NCBI GenBank assembly: GCA_009693435.1 | Contig: SHXF01000011.1 | Span: forward strand, 1-61,101 | DNA from: Betaproteobacteria bacterium | GTDB taxonomy: Bacteria > Pseudomonadota > Gammaproteobacteria > Burkholderiales > SG8-39 | Length of the DNA: 61,101 nt | Direction: 5' to 3' | Shown here: positions 43,081 to 54,916 of the stretch, one piece after another | Layout of the letters: each line of letters begins with the position of its first letter | Numbering within the stretch: position 1 is the stretch's first letter | Translations under genes and position numbers: made by a program | The notes under the pieces: generated by a model | What the model was told of the DNA's origin: nothing | Database searches by the model: none | Seen by the model: the letters and a program-made list of their open reading frames with translations, nothing else

Positions 43081-44730
43081 TTACGCCGCGCGTTCCTGCT
43101 CGAGTTTCCTCGCGACCATCTCCATCAGCGCTTTTTTTGACACCTTGCCAAAGGTCGAGACCGGAAAATCTCCCAGTATCTCGATACGCTCGGGCAACTT
43201 GAATCTGGCGATTTCCTTGGCCGTCAGGAATGCGACCAGTTCACCGAGCGCAATCGACTGCCCCTTGCGCAGGACGAGGCAGGCGCACATTTTCTCGCCG
43301 AGGTTCGGGTCCGGCATGGAGACGCAGGCCACATTCTGTACCGCGGGATGCATCAGTATCAGGTTTTCGATTTCCTCTGCGCTGATTTTCTCCCCGCCGC
43401 GATTGATCAGGTCTTTCTTGCGGCCCTCCACGACATAATTTCCGGACGGGTGCTGGCGCATCAGGTCGCCGGAGCAATAAAAACCATCCGCCGTGAATTG
43501 CCTTGCGTTGTAATCCGGAACGCCGAAATAACCTCGCAGTGTGTACGGTCCGCGGCAGGTCAGTTCGCCGGTCTCGCCGGGTGCAACTTCCCGTCCTTCA
43601 TCGTCGACCAGGCGGATTTCATCGTCCTCGCAGATCGGACGGCCGCAGGTCTCCAGCCGCACCTCTTCCGGGTCGTCGAGGCGCACGAACATGATCAACC
43701 CCTCCGACATGCCGAAATTTTCCTGGACAGTGACACTCGGTATCAGTTGTTTGGTGCGAATGCGGACTTCCGGCTGCATGCGCTGCCCGCCGCTCTGGAT
43801 GACGCGCATCGAAGACAGGTCGTACTTGCCGATGGCGGGATCGTTGATCAGGCGTATCAGCAAGGCAGGCACGACCTTGAGATGGGTAACCCGGTTCTGC
43901 TCGATCAGGCGGAACAGGTCTTCGGGCCGGGTGCTTGCCGAGAGCACGACCCTGGCGCCGTTGAACATGAATCCCTGCAGGCCGGGACAGGCAAGCGGGA
44001 GATTGTGCGCGATAGGCAATGCGAGTAACAGCACCGAGTCGGGTTTCACCGCGCATACCGCCGCAGCTATCCTGGAATTGAAAGCGTAGTCGTTATGGGT
44101 GCGCGGAATCAGCTTGGGGATCCCGGTCGTGCCACCGGACAACTGGAATATCGCCGGGTCGCCCGGATTGATCTCGATGCGGCGCAGATCCTCTCGCGAC
44201 CGCGTGGCGGGTTTCTCGATGAGTTCCGTAAGCGAAAGGAACCCGGCGGGAGCTTTACCCAGCACGATGCCGAACTTGACTGACGCACACTGTTTTTGAA
44301 CCCGTGAAACCATCTCGGCAAAATCAAAATCCCCCTGCCTGTCCGGCGTAACGCAAGCTGCGGCGCCAGACAGCGCCGCAAACTGGCTCACTTCCAGGTA
44401 TCGATGGGTGGCCAGCGCCGCAATGGGAATCGCCCCGATTTTCTGTAGCGCAAAGTAAAGGAACACGAATTCGATGACATTCGGCAGTTGCACCACGACG
44501 CGATCGAGGTTTCCCAGTCCTGCGTCGAGCAGATTCAGGGCGAGCGTGTCGGACTGCCGGTCCACATCCGCGTAAGTAAATTCCCTGCCGCGATCGACAA
44601 ACGCCACCCGGCCGGCGTTCTCGCGAAATATGACGGCAAACTCTGCTGCGAGAGACTGATCCCGCCAGTAGCCCTTTTCACGATAGCGCCGGGCGAACTC
44701 CGGTGGAAAAGGAACGACGCCATTGAGCAT
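43081..44730 (-). CDS. Aryl-acid AMP ligase (EntE/DhbE-like)
   Basis: A 549-residue adenylate-forming enzyme of the 2,3-dihydroxybenzoate/salicylate-AMP ligase branch. Motifs are QLSGGTTGIPKLIPRTHNDY, ENFGMSEGLIMF, YCSGDLMRQHPSG, EGRKKDLINRGGEKIS and the catalytic Lys in STFGKVSKKAL. No peptide synthetase or isochorismate genes are nearby, so it is more likely to activate a hydroxybenzoate for catabolism, possibly as the CoA ester, than to serve a siderophore. First gene of the cassette ligase-amidohydrolase-SDR. Confidence 0.9.
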   Translation of the reverse strand: MLNGVVPFPPEFARRYREKGYWRDQSLAAEFAVIFRENAGRVAFVDRGREFTYADVDRQSDTLALNLLDAGLGNLDRVVVQLPNVIEFVFLYFALQKIGAIPIAALATHRYLEVSQFAALSGAAACVTPDRQGDFDFAEMVSRVQKQCASVKFGIVLGKAPAGFLSLTELIEKPATRSREDLRRIEINPGDPAIFQLSGGTTGIPKLIPRTHNDYAFNSRIAAAVCAVKPDSVLLLALPIAHNLPLACPGLQGFMFNGARVVLSASTRPEDLFRLIEQNRVTHLKVVPALLIRLINDPAIGKYDLSSMRVIQSGGQRMQPEVRIRTKQLIPSVTVQENFGMSEGLIMFVRLDDPEEVRLETCGRPICEDDEIRLVDDEGREVAPGETGELTCRGPYTLRGYFGVPDYNARQFTADGFYCSGDLMRQHPSGNYVVEGRKKDLINRGGEKISAEEIENLILMHPAVQNVACVSMPDPNLGEKMCACLVLRKGQSIALGELVAFLTAKEIARFKLPERIEILGDFPVSTFGKVSKKALMEMVARKLEQERAA

Positions 44731-44907
44731 GACTCTCTCCTCCTAGGCCGCGAACCGGGCGGCCGCGTCCCACCCGCAACGATGAAGGCGGATTGGATGT
44801 GTCAAGAATGTGAACAGGGTCAGCGTCATTCACGTTTCATTTCGGTGTCAATGCGACTGGGGCGGGAATCGGAACGACGCAAACAGGGACCTTACTGCGA
44901 GCAGCGG

Positions 44908-45417
44908 TTAAGGCCGCCTTGTCGCACGCAACTGCTCGGGGGACATCAATTCGTATTTCTCGAAAGGCTGATGAATCCACGGGCTGTCGGCAAGATAATG
45001 CACGTAGTAGTCCGGCTCATAGGTCGAGCACGATTTGTACCAAAGCACGGCGGTGCGCAACTCACTGATTGTGGGATGTTGTCGCAGCATATGGCGCTTG
45101 ACTACATCGAGCGTCACCCCCGAATCGACAAGATCGTCGACCACCAGCACCTTGTCCCCGAGGACCGGGGTCGTCATTGTCAGGTGTTCGGCGACGGTAA
45201 TTTCGCCGCGCACGGTGCCGGCCTCGCCTCTGTAGGACTGTGTGGACATGATTGCCAGGGGCGTTTCGAAAATCCGCGACAACGTATCGCCTACCCGAAG
45301 TCCCCCCCGGGCGACGCACAGGATCTGATTGAATCTCCAACCGGAATCGAGGATCTTGACTCCCAGCTCCTCGATCGAGTCATGGTAGTCGGTCCAGCTG
45401 ACATGCAGATCGGCCAT
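44908..45417 (-). CDS. Phosphoribosyltransferase-domain protein
   Basis: 169 residues of the type I PRTase fold. The PRPP loop is VLVVDDLVDSGVTLD, with an upstream ARGGLRVGDTL loop. It resembles hypoxanthine/xanthine phosphoribosyltransferases; its place 19 bp after purA supports a purine-salvage role. The C-terminal hood region (DYYVHYLADSPWIHQPFEKY) is typical of the short proteobacterial group. Specificity for guanine, xanthine or hypoxanthine cannot be read from the sequence. Confidence 0.9.
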   Translation of the reverse strand: MADLHVSWTDYHDSIEELGVKILDSGWRFNQILCVARGGLRVGDTLSRIFETPLAIMSTQSYRGEAGTVRGEITVAEHLTMTTPVLGDKVLVVDDLVDSGVTLDVVKRHMLRQHPTISELRTAVLWYKSCSTYEPDYYVHYLADSPWIHQPFEKYELMSPEQLRATRRP

Positions 45418-45436
45418 GGCGCCTCGACCCCTCCTC

Positions 45437-47918
<2,482 letters not shown>

Positions 47919-47920
47919 AT

Positions 47921-48106
47921 TCACTTCGAGAGGTAGAGCAAGATCAATCCGGCAACCATGGAAGTCAGGCCGAAAAACCGGATCTGTCCGTCGTTCAGGC
48001 CGATGATCCGCCTGAACGTCTCGCGCCACGCGCTGGGAAACAGGAAAGGGAGCAGGCCTTCGATCACGAGCATCAAAGCGAACGCCATGAACAACGTCCC
48101 GCCCAT
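47921..48106 (-). CDS. DUF2065 small membrane protein (YjeT-like)
   Basis: 61 residues with two hydrophobic helices (about 5-22 and 44-59) around a polar loop containing [10 protein letters not shown]. The family is conserved beside hflC in betaproteobacteria. The function is unknown; association with the HflKC membrane complex is suggested only by gene order. It is 8 bp after hflC and 2 bp before hisZ. Confidence 0.9.
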   Translation of the reverse strand: MGGTLFMAFALMLVIEGLLPFLFPSAWRETFRRIIGLNDGQIRFFGLTSMVAGLILLYLSK

Positions 48107-48114
48107 GCCGCAGC

Positions 48115-48993
48115 CTACTTGGTGCCCTTGCCCGGGTTCTTCAGGTACTTGAAAAACTCCGACGACGGTTCGAAGACGAGCACATCGGACTTGTTTCTGA
48201 ACCCGGTGCGGTAGGCCTCGAGACTGCGGTAAAAGCTGTAGAACTCGGGATTCTGACTGAACGCCTGCGCGTAGACAGCGGAGGCCTTGCGGTCGCCCTC
48301 GCCCTTTACGCGCTGGGCCTCCCGGTACGCTTCGGCAATGATGACCTCGCGCTCCTTTTCCGCCTCGGCACGTATCTTTTCACCCTCCGAGAAGCCGTTG
48401 GAGCGCAATTCCGCGGCAACGCTCTTGCGCTCGGCTTCCATGCGGCGGTAAACCGATTCGCTCACTTCCTGCGGCAGTTCCACCCGTTTCAGGCGCACAT
48501 CGAGGATGGCGACGCCGATGCGCGCAGCGTCGTCTTCGACCTTTGCCCGCACGGCCTGCATCAGCTTGTCGCGCTCACCCGAGACAACATCGTGCACGGT
48601 GCGTTTGCCGAACTCTTCGCGCAACGCCGCATTCACCGTCTGCGACAATCGGGTGTGGGCGCGCTGTTCGTCACCCTGGACGCTGACGTAGTACTGCTTG
48701 ATGTCCGCGATCCGCCATTTGACGAACGAGTCCACCAGCATGTTTTTCTTTTCAGAGGTGATGAAGCGCTCCGTGTCCGGTGTGTCAAGCGTGAGAATGC
48801 GGTTGTCGAAATAGCGCACGTTCTGGATCAACGGCCATTTGAAATGTATTCCCGGCGCGGTAATCAGTTCGGTGATTTCCCCGAGCTGGAACACCAGCGC
48901 CTTCTGACGCTGATCCACGGTGAAGAGCGACATGCTGACAAGGACCAGCACGACTGCGATGACTGCTACGATGGGACCGGTACGAGCGTTCAT
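48115..48993 (-). CDS. hflC: FtsH protease modulator HflC
   Basis: 292 residues. A single N-terminal membrane segment ([19 protein letters not shown]) is followed by a periplasmic SPFH/band-7 domain and a coiled-coil helix rich in Glu/Arg ([16 protein letters not shown]). HflC and HflK form a cage around FtsH in the inner membrane and limit its access to membrane substrates. Its start overlaps the hflK stop by four bases. Confidence 0.96.
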   Translation of the reverse strand: MNARTGPIVAVIAVVLVLVSMSLFTVDQRQKALVFQLGEITELITAPGIHFKWPLIQNVRYFDNRILTLDTPDTERFITSEKKNMLVDSFVKWRIADIKQYYVSVQGDEQRAHTRLSQTVNAALREEFGKRTVHDVVSGERDKLMQAVRAKVEDDAARIGVAILDVRLKRVELPQEVSESVYRRMEAERKSVAAELRSNGFSEGEKIRAEAEKEREVIIAEAYREAQRVKGEGDRKASAVYAQAFSQNPEFYSFYRSLEAYRTGFRNKSDVLVFEPSSEFFKYLKNPGKGTK

Positions 48994-50192
48994 TGGCGCG
49001 GCTCCCTTTCCCGGGCGCGCAGCGCATCACGCGATCGGGGTCCCGGGCCGGTTTCAGGGGCCGCCGATGGTTCAACCGCAGGCCTGGCAGGCAGCGCATC
49101 AGGGGCGAGCGCCGTACCCGACTGCTGCATCAGCTTGTCCAGGGGCAGGTATAGCATCTGGCTACCCGCCCGGACGTCGACCATGATCTTGCTGGTGGAA
49201 CTGAGGATCTGCTGCATGGTGTCGATATACATCCGGTCCCGCGTAACGGCAGGCGCCTTGGTGTATTCCGAAAGCACCTGGTTGAAACGCGACGCCTCGC
49301 CCTCGGCATTGGCCACGACACGCTGGCGATAGCCGTTCGCTTCTTCCTGCAGGCGCGAGGCTGATCCGCGCGCTTTGGGAACCACGTCATTGAAATAGGC
49401 CTGTCCTTCGCTCTTCTGCCGCTCCAGATCCTGCTTTGCGCGGACTGCGTCGTCGAACGCGGCCTGCACCTGCTCCGGCGGTTGTGCGTTCTGCATGGTT
49501 ATCTTGCTGATCGCGATGCCGGTCTTGTAGCGGTCAAGTATTTCCTGCGTCAGTTTCTGCGCCGCGATCGCGATCTGTTCGCGGCCCTCGTAGAGCACGA
49601 AGTCCATCTTGCTCTGGCCGACAATTTCGCGAATGGCGGTTTCGGCAGCCTGCAGCACGGTATCCTCCGGGCGGCGATTGTTGAACAGGTAATCCATGGG
49701 GTCCTTCAAGACATACTGCACGGCGAACTGGATATCGATGATGTTCTCATCGTCTGTCAGCATCAGCGACTCGCGCAGAACCTTGGTCTTGACGTTGTTG
49801 CGATAACCGATTTCCACCGTGCGCACGCCGGTCAAATCCACAATTTCGTGGCTTTGCACCGGATATGGGATGCGCCAGCGCAAGCCTGCGTTCGTGACTT
49901 CGGAGAACTTGCCGAAAGTCAGCACAACACCGCGCTGGCCCTCAACCACGATATAAAAACCGCTGGCAAGCCACACCAGCAGTACCAGGCCGACGAGGAG
50001 AATCGCCCCGCCGCCCAATTGGCGCATGCTCGGCGAATCGCCGGCCGGGCCGTTTCCGCCGGCGCGACGTTTGCCGAACAGATTGTTCAGCTTCCGGTTG
50101 AAATTGCGCCACATTTCATCGAGGTCGGGCGGGCCTTGGTTATCACCCCCGCCGCCGCCCCGCTTGCCCCACTGTGGGTCGTTAAGCGACAT
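48990..50192 (-). CDS. hflK: FtsH protease modulator HflK
   Basis: 400 residues. A Gly-rich cytoplasmic head (GGGGGDNQGPPDLDEMWRNF) precedes one membrane segment (residues about 60-82) and an SPFH domain (GQRGVVLTFGKF, PYPVQSHEIVD), then a long coiled coil (QDLERQKSEGQAYFNDVVP) and a Pro/Ala-rich tail. Partner of HflC. The gene's start overlaps the end of hflX by 11 bp. Confidence 0.96.
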   Translation of the reverse strand: MSLNDPQWGKRGGGGGDNQGPPDLDEMWRNFNRKLNNLFGKRRAGGNGPAGDSPSMRQLGGGAILLVGLVLLVWLASGFYIVVEGQRGVVLTFGKFSEVTNAGLRWRIPYPVQSHEIVDLTGVRTVEIGYRNNVKTKVLRESLMLTDDENIIDIQFAVQYVLKDPMDYLFNNRRPEDTVLQAAETAIREIVGQSKMDFVLYEGREQIAIAAQKLTQEILDRYKTGIAISKITMQNAQPPEQVQAAFDDAVRAKQDLERQKSEGQAYFNDVVPKARGSASRLQEEANGYRQRVVANAEGEASRFNQVLSEYTKAPAVTRDRMYIDTMQQILSSTSKIMVDVRAGSQMLYLPLDKLMQQSGTALAPDALPARPAVEPSAAPETGPGPRSRDALRAREREPRQ

Positions 50193-51333
50193 GACGTCCT
50201 ATGCCGTTCGGCTTTGTATGGATTGAATTAATGGATTGTTGTCTCGAGGCCGCCGCCTCGATCAGGGCTTGGCGCAAGTACGCCACACCGTCTGCAGTCT
50301 TTGCGCTCAGACGAACCCGGCAGATTTTACCATACTCATCACGGTCGAATCCGGTCTCCCCGCCATTAAGATCGATCTTGTTCCAGACCAGCAACTGCGG
50401 TATATCGCTGGCGCCGATTTCGACCAGCACCTGGTTGACTTGCTCGACCTGCGCGTCGCGCACTTCGCTGGTCGCATCGACCACGTGCAGCAGCAGATCC
50501 GCCTGTATTGTCTCTTCCAGAGTGGCGCGAAATGCCGCGACCAGCGTAGTCGGGAGTTCACGAATGAATCCCACCGTGTCGGAGATCACGATGTTGCCGG
50601 CTTCCGGCAGGTAGAGGCGGCGCGACTTGGTGTCCAGCGTGGCAAACAACTTGTCCGCAACATACGTACCGGCATGGGTCAGCGTATTGAACAGCGTGGA
50701 CTTGCCGGCGTTGGTGTAGCCGACGAGGGACACGGACAGGATGCCGGCGCGACTCCTGCTCCGGCGCTGGACATCGCGCTGGCGTTTGAGGCGGCTGAGT
50801 TTTTCCTTGACGACCTTCATCCGATCGGACAACAACCGGCGATCCACCTCAAGCTGGGTTTCGCCGGGCCCGCCGCGCAGGCCAATGCCGCCGCGCTGCC
50901 GCTCCAGATGTGTCCAGCCACGTATGAGGCGCGTGGATATATGTTCGAGATTAGCCAGTTCGACCTGAAGTTTGCCCTCGTGGCTCTGGGCACGAAGGGC
51001 AAAGATGCCTAGAATCAGGCTGGTCCGGTCCAGTACGCGGCATTCCAGGGCCTTCTCGATATTACGTTCCTGCGCCGGAGAAAGTGGATGGTTGAATACG
51101 ACCAGTTCCGCACCCTGCAGAATGAGCTGCAGCCTGATTTCCTCTACCTTGCCCTTGCCGGCGAAGTGCGTCGGATCCGGCCGTCCGCGCTTCCCCTGCA
51201 CAACAGAACGGGGATTCATGCCTGCGCTCATAGCAAGCACCCGCAGTTCCTCCAGGCTTTCGGCGAATCCGGGCTCGCCAAAATCGATGCCCACCAGAAC
51301 CGCGGCTTTGCCGCCCGTAGGGCGGTCAAACAT
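50182..51333 (-). CDS. hflX: Ribosome-associated GTPase HflX
   Basis: 383 residues. The N-terminal HflX domain ([20 protein letters not shown]) and the GLRGGPGETQLEVDRR segment precede an Obg-like GTPase domain with G1 GYTNAGKST, G3 DTVGFIRELP and G4 WNKID. HflX splits stalled ribosomes after heat stress. It lies 36 bp after hfq in the conserved hfq-hflX-hflK-hflC order. Confidence 0.97.
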   Translation of the reverse strand: MFDRPTGGKAAVLVGIDFGEPGFAESLEELRVLAMSAGMNPRSVVQGKRGRPDPTHFAGKGKVEEIRLQLILQGAELVVFNHPLSPAQERNIEKALECRVLDRTSLILGIFALRAQSHEGKLQVELANLEHISTRLIRGWTHLERQRGGIGLRGGPGETQLEVDRRLLSDRMKVVKEKLSRLKRQRDVQRRSRSRAGILSVSLVGYTNAGKSTLFNTLTHAGTYVADKLFATLDTKSRRLYLPEAGNIVISDTVGFIRELPTTLVAAFRATLEETIQADLLLHVVDATSEVRDAQVEQVNQVLVEIGASDIPQLLVWNKIDLNGGETGFDRDEYGKICRVRLSAKTADGVAYLRQALIEAAASRQQSINSIHTKPNGIGRHVA

Positions 51334-51369
51334 CCGGAAAATGGCCCCGCGGGCGGGGCTTGGACGGCA

Positions 51370-51609
51370 TCAGGGCTCGGGCGGAGCGTCGATGGCGAAA
51401 TTGACAGCGCGCGACGGCACGACAGTGGAAATTGCGTGTTTGTACACCATCTGGGTGACCGTGTTCTTGAGCAGGACGACATACTGGTCGAAAGATTCGA
51501 TCTGGCCCTGCAACTTGATGCCGTTGACCAGATAGATCGAAACCGGTATATGCTCCTTGCGAAGCGCGTTCAGGAATGGATCTTGTAGCAATTGTCCTTT
51601 GCTGCTCAT
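51370..51609 (-). CDS. hfq: RNA chaperone Hfq
   Basis: 79 residues, typical of betaproteobacteria. Sm1 motif [20 protein letters not shown] and Sm2 motif [12 protein letters not shown] are intact, including the distal/proximal RNA-binding residues around [16 protein letters not shown]. The start at 51609 gives the canonical MSSKGQLLQ terminus. It forms a hexamer that pairs small RNAs with mRNAs. The 87-bp gap to der may contain its own promoter. Confidence 0.98.
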   Translation of the reverse strand: MSSKGQLLQDPFLNALRKEHIPVSIYLVNGIKLQGQIESFDQYVVLLKNTVTQMVYKHAISTVVPSRAVNFAIDAPPEP

Positions 51610-51696
51610 GGGTTGCCCCCGAGATTCTTTTGCAGAGTCCCTACTGTAATCAATTTCCGCTCCGTTGCCAATGACCATTCCTGAAGTGTGCATCGA

Positions 51697-53025
51697 TCAG
51701 GCGGGTTTGGGCGCATAGGGATTCCTGCCGGCGCGCAACTCGATGCGCAGCGGCGTGCCTTCGAGGTGAAATGTCTTCCGGAAAACCCCTTCAAGATAAC
51801 GGCGATAACTTGCCGGGACCGCATCGAGCGATGAGCCGTGAATCACGATCATGGGAGGATTTCTGCCGCCCTGGTGAGCATAGCGAAGTTTCGGTCGCCG
51901 CATGCCGTCGCGCGGCGGTGCCTGTCGCTCCACGGCATCGATCAGGGTGCGGGTCAGTCGCGGCGTCGACAGGTTCGCCATCGCCGCCGCATACGCTTCG
52001 TCTACGGAAGCGAGCAACGGATCGATTCCATCCCGCTGCAGCGCGGAGATATAGTGAAAGCGTGCATAGGACAGGAAGTGCAGTTTGCGCGCGAGGCCGT
52101 GCTTCACCTGCTCGCGATCGTAGGCTGCGAGGCCGTCCCATTTGTTCACTGCAACCACCAGCGCCCTGCCCCGTTCGACTATGAACCCGGCAATATGCGC
52201 GTCCTGCTCGGCAATGTCCTGCCGGGCATCGAGCACCAGTATCACCACGTTGGCGTCTTCGATGGCTTGAAGCGTCTTCACGACGGAGAATTTTTCCACC
52301 GCTTCGAACACCTTGCCGCGCCGGCGCACGCCTGCGGTGTCTATGAGCGTGTATTCGCGTCCGCGCCATGAAAAGTCGACATGGATGCTGTCACGCGTGG
52401 TTCCGGGTTCGTCGAATGCAATGACGCGGTTCTCGCCGACCAGGGAGTTCACCAGGGTCGATTTGCCGACGTTCGGTCGCCCGACAATCGCCACTTTCGG
52501 ACGCATGCTCTCCCGATCGTCGTCCACTCCGACCGGGAATCCTTCCAGCACACCTTCGATCAGTTCCCGCACCCCTTCTCCGTGCGCCGCCGAGATCGGA
52601 TGCGGGTGGCCCAGGCCAAGTTCGTGAAATTCCGCAACGGCGACATCTCCATTCAGACCTTCTGCCTTGTTGACTGCGAGTTGCACGGGCCGCCCTATGC
52701 GCCTGAGTTCCTCGGCGATCTTGCGGTCCTGAAACGTGAGCCCTTCGCGCGCATCGGTTATGAAAATCACGCCGTCTGCTTCGGCGATCGCCGTCCGGGT
52801 CTGCCTGGCCATTTCCGCGAATATGCCGCTCTTGGCTCCGGGTTCAAGCCCGCCAGTGTCCACGACGAGAAAGGCGCGATCTCCGGACCTGCCGCCGCCG
52901 TAGTGGCGATCGCGCGTCAACCCGGGCAGGTCGGCCACCAGCGCGTCCCGTGTCTTTGTCAGCCGATTGAACAGCGTCGACTTGCCGACGTTGGGGCGGC
53001 CCACGAGAACAAGAATGGGTTTCAT
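51697..53025 (-). CDS. der: GTPase Der (EngA)
   Basis: 442 residues with two consecutive GTPase domains, each with a G1 motif GRPNVGKST (start of the protein and about residue 180), then a KH-like C-terminal domain ([18 protein letters not shown]). The second domain has NKWDG as G4; the first reads NKAEG, as in many Der proteins. Der is needed for 50S ribosome assembly. The start at 53025 gives the normal MKPILVLVG terminus; upstream frame is not homologous. Confidence 0.97.
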   Translation of the reverse strand: MKPILVLVGRPNVGKSTLFNRLTKTRDALVADLPGLTRDRHYGGGRSGDRAFLVVDTGGLEPGAKSGIFAEMARQTRTAIAEADGVIFITDAREGLTFQDRKIAEELRRIGRPVQLAVNKAEGLNGDVAVAEFHELGLGHPHPISAAHGEGVRELIEGVLEGFPVGVDDDRESMRPKVAIVGRPNVGKSTLVNSLVGENRVIAFDEPGTTRDSIHVDFSWRGREYTLIDTAGVRRRGKVFEAVEKFSVVKTLQAIEDANVVILVLDARQDIAEQDAHIAGFIVERGRALVVAVNKWDGLAAYDREQVKHGLARKLHFLSYARFHYISALQRDGIDPLLASVDEAYAAAMANLSTPRLTRTLIDAVERQAPPRDGMRRPKLRYAHQGGRNPPMIVIHGSSLDAVPASYRRYLEGVFRKTFHLEGTPLRIELRAGRNPYAPKPA

Positions 53026-53124
53026 TATGTGCGGGAAAATCCGAAAAATCCGACACCGGGAGGTTCCGGGCAATGCGATCGGCCCTGCGCCGGCACAGCT
53101 CAGCGTTCGCTCGTGGTACTGATG

Positions 53125-54273
53125 CTAATTGGTGCTGAACGCGTACAGCCCGCCGTTGCGCGTCTGGACCAAAAAGGCGCTTTCCATTGGCGTGAGGAAT
53201 GCGGCGACAGGACTGCCATCGGTTGCGACGCGCGCGACAATCTGGCCATTGTCGCGCGACAGGAAGTGGACGTAGCCCTGTACATCCGCCACTGCAATCA
53301 CCTGCCCAAGAGACAGAGGGGTGGTGAGGTTGCGCCGGAACAGCCTGTCCTGCTTCCAGACGCTGCTCCCGCCCGCGCGGTCCAGCGCGTGGACCGCTCC
53401 TGCGTCGTCGCTGACAAACACGTAGCGAACATCCACCGACAGTCCCGAAGTAGTCGACATATCGCGCGCCCAGAGCGGGTTGCCGTTCGAAATGTCAAAA
53501 CACGCTACGCGCCCCTGATACGCTGCGGCACAGACCTCGCGCTCGCCCAGCGCCGCTTGTCCAACGACGTCGGTGACCCGCTCAAGTTCGTTTGCCCCGC
53601 GAGGCAAAGCAACGGTGGCCTCCCAGCGCGCGCCCCCGTTTGCGAGGGACAGTGCAACCAGCTTACCACCGGGAAAACCGGCAATCGCCAGGCCGCGCCC
53701 GATGGCAACCCCGACCGGGCTGCGGATGACGAGCGGTGTTCCAGCCCTTTGATAGACCCATCGACGCTTGCCGTCCCGGGAGTCAAACGCAAAAATCCTG
53801 CTGTCCACGCTGCGCACCAGTACCAGGTCGCCTGTTATTGCAGGAGCCGACAGCACTTCGCTGGACACGCGCGCGCGCCAGCGAAGCGAACCGCTGTCCA
53901 CGTCCAGCACAATCACCTCTCCTTCGCCGGTTCCGACAGCTACCAGTGCTGAATCCGCACCCACGCCACCTGTCAGGGGGGCGCCCACATTGGTCCGCCA
54001 CAGCACCTTGCCGGAGTCAGAGTCAATCCGGATCACGGTGCCGTCGGCCGCAGCCGCGTAAACATTCCGGGCAACGACCGCCGGTGTGAATGTGGCGGTA
54101 CCCGCCGCACCTACATTAGCCTGCCAAAGCGTCCGCACGGCCAGCGTGTTCTTCAACTCGCCCAACTCGGCCATCTTCCCCTTGGCCGCCGGGCGAAACC
54201 ACTCCACCGGATTGAGTGGTACGTTCGAGCAACCGCCAACCAGTGCCGTTGCCAGAACCCAAGCAAACCTCAT
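53125..54273 (-). CDS. bamB: Outer-membrane assembly lipoprotein BamB
   Basis: 382 residues. A short signal ends with the lipobox LVGG-C (Cys15), then eight-bladed PQQ-type beta-propeller repeats with recurring W and GxV...D motifs (RIDSDSGKVLWRTNVGAPL, DSRDGKRRWVYQRAG, DISNGNPLWARDM). It is the BAM-complex lipoprotein that helps fold outer-membrane proteins. Its ATG overlaps the yfgM stop by one base, in the common order hisS-yfgM-bamB-der. Confidence 0.96.
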   Translation of the reverse strand: MRFAWVLATALVGGCSNVPLNPVEWFRPAAKGKMAELGELKNTLAVRTLWQANVGAAGTATFTPAVVARNVYAAAADGTVIRIDSDSGKVLWRTNVGAPLTGGVGADSALVAVGTGEGEVIVLDVDSGSLRWRARVSSEVLSAPAITGDLVLVRSVDSRIFAFDSRDGKRRWVYQRAGTPLVIRSPVGVAIGRGLAIAGFPGGKLVALSLANGGARWEATVALPRGANELERVTDVVGQAALGEREVCAAAYQGRVACFDISNGNPLWARDMSTTSGLSVDVRYVFVSDDAGAVHALDRAGGSSVWKQDRLFRRNLTTPLSLGQVIAVADVQGYVHFLSRDNGQIVARVATDGSPVAAFLTPMESAFLVQTRNGGLYAFSTN

Positions 54274-54911
54274 CAGGCGCCCCCGAGTGCGTCGAGCTTG
54301 AACTTGATCGATTCGCGCAGCGCTGTATCGCCGGTTTCGGCCTTTTCAAGTGCACTCTTATAGGCCGCAACTGCTTCCACAGGTTTGTTCTGCGCTGCGA
54401 AGATGTCACCGCGCATGGCAGGCACGAGGCTCTCGAAACCCTTGGCCGGAGGAGGATCCAGAACTTTCAGGGCTTCATCGAATGCGCCATCGTCGATCGA
54501 TGCGCTTGCCAGACGCAATCGTGCAATCCAGCGGACTTCATCATGCTTGGCGTGATCGACCGCCCACTGCAGTTGCGCTCGGGTTGTCTTGAGGTCTCCC
54601 GACTGGAAATGCGCTCTTGCCGATACGAGCGCAGCCAATGGCGCAAACGCCGTCCCCGGAAATTTCTCAAGAATGGTGCCTGCTGCATCCCTGAGCGCTT
54701 TGAGGTCATTGGCACGGGCTGCCTTTTGGACCGTGTCAAAATACATTCCCGCCTCTGCCGCCTGCGAGCGCTGGTGCCAGCGCCAGCCGTTCCATGCAGC
54801 CAGCACCAGCAGCGCGGCAATAACAAGAGCGAAAACCAGATTGCCGTATTGCTTCCACCATGCCTTCAATTCGGCAAGTTGTTCCTGTTCCTCAAGATCG
54901 TATGTAGCCAT
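54273..54911 (-). CDS. yfgM: YfgM-family TPR membrane protein
   Basis: 212 residues. A cytoplasmic head (EEQEQLAELKAWWKQYGN) leads into one membrane helix (about 27-45) and a periplasmic TPR-like domain. In E. coli YfgM associates with SecYEG and periplasmic chaperones. Its place between hisS (5-bp gap) and bamB (1-bp overlap) is the conserved one and suggests joint expression for envelope-protein handling. Confidence 0.93.
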   Translation of the reverse strand: MATYDLEEQEQLAELKAWWKQYGNLVFALVIAALLVLAAWNGWRWHQRSQAAEAGMYFDTVQKAARANDLKALRDAAGTILEKFPGTAFAPLAALVSARAHFQSGDLKTTRAQLQWAVDHAKHDEVRWIARLRLASASIDDGAFDEALKVLDPPPAKGFESLVPAMRGDIFAAQNKPVEAVAAYKSALEKAETGDTALRESIKFKLDALGGA

Positions 54912-54916
54912 CTCTC

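Noticed and set aside
43081..44730. Siderophore locus based on the EntE-like ligase
   Set aside because: No isochorismate synthase, carrier protein, peptide synthetase or TonB receptor is in the window.
44806..44830. Transposon or REP remnant at GTGAACAGGGTCAG
   Set aside because: The resemblance is short, and no transposase, terminal repeats or target duplication were seen.
41188..44907. Integrative element attached at tRNA-Leu
   Set aside because: No integrase, excisionase or second copy of the tRNA 3' end was found, so only a cassette insertion of unknown mode is reported.
52381..53952. 523-codon plus-strand open frame
   Set aside because: Antisense to der and bamB; no recognisable domain or ribosome site.
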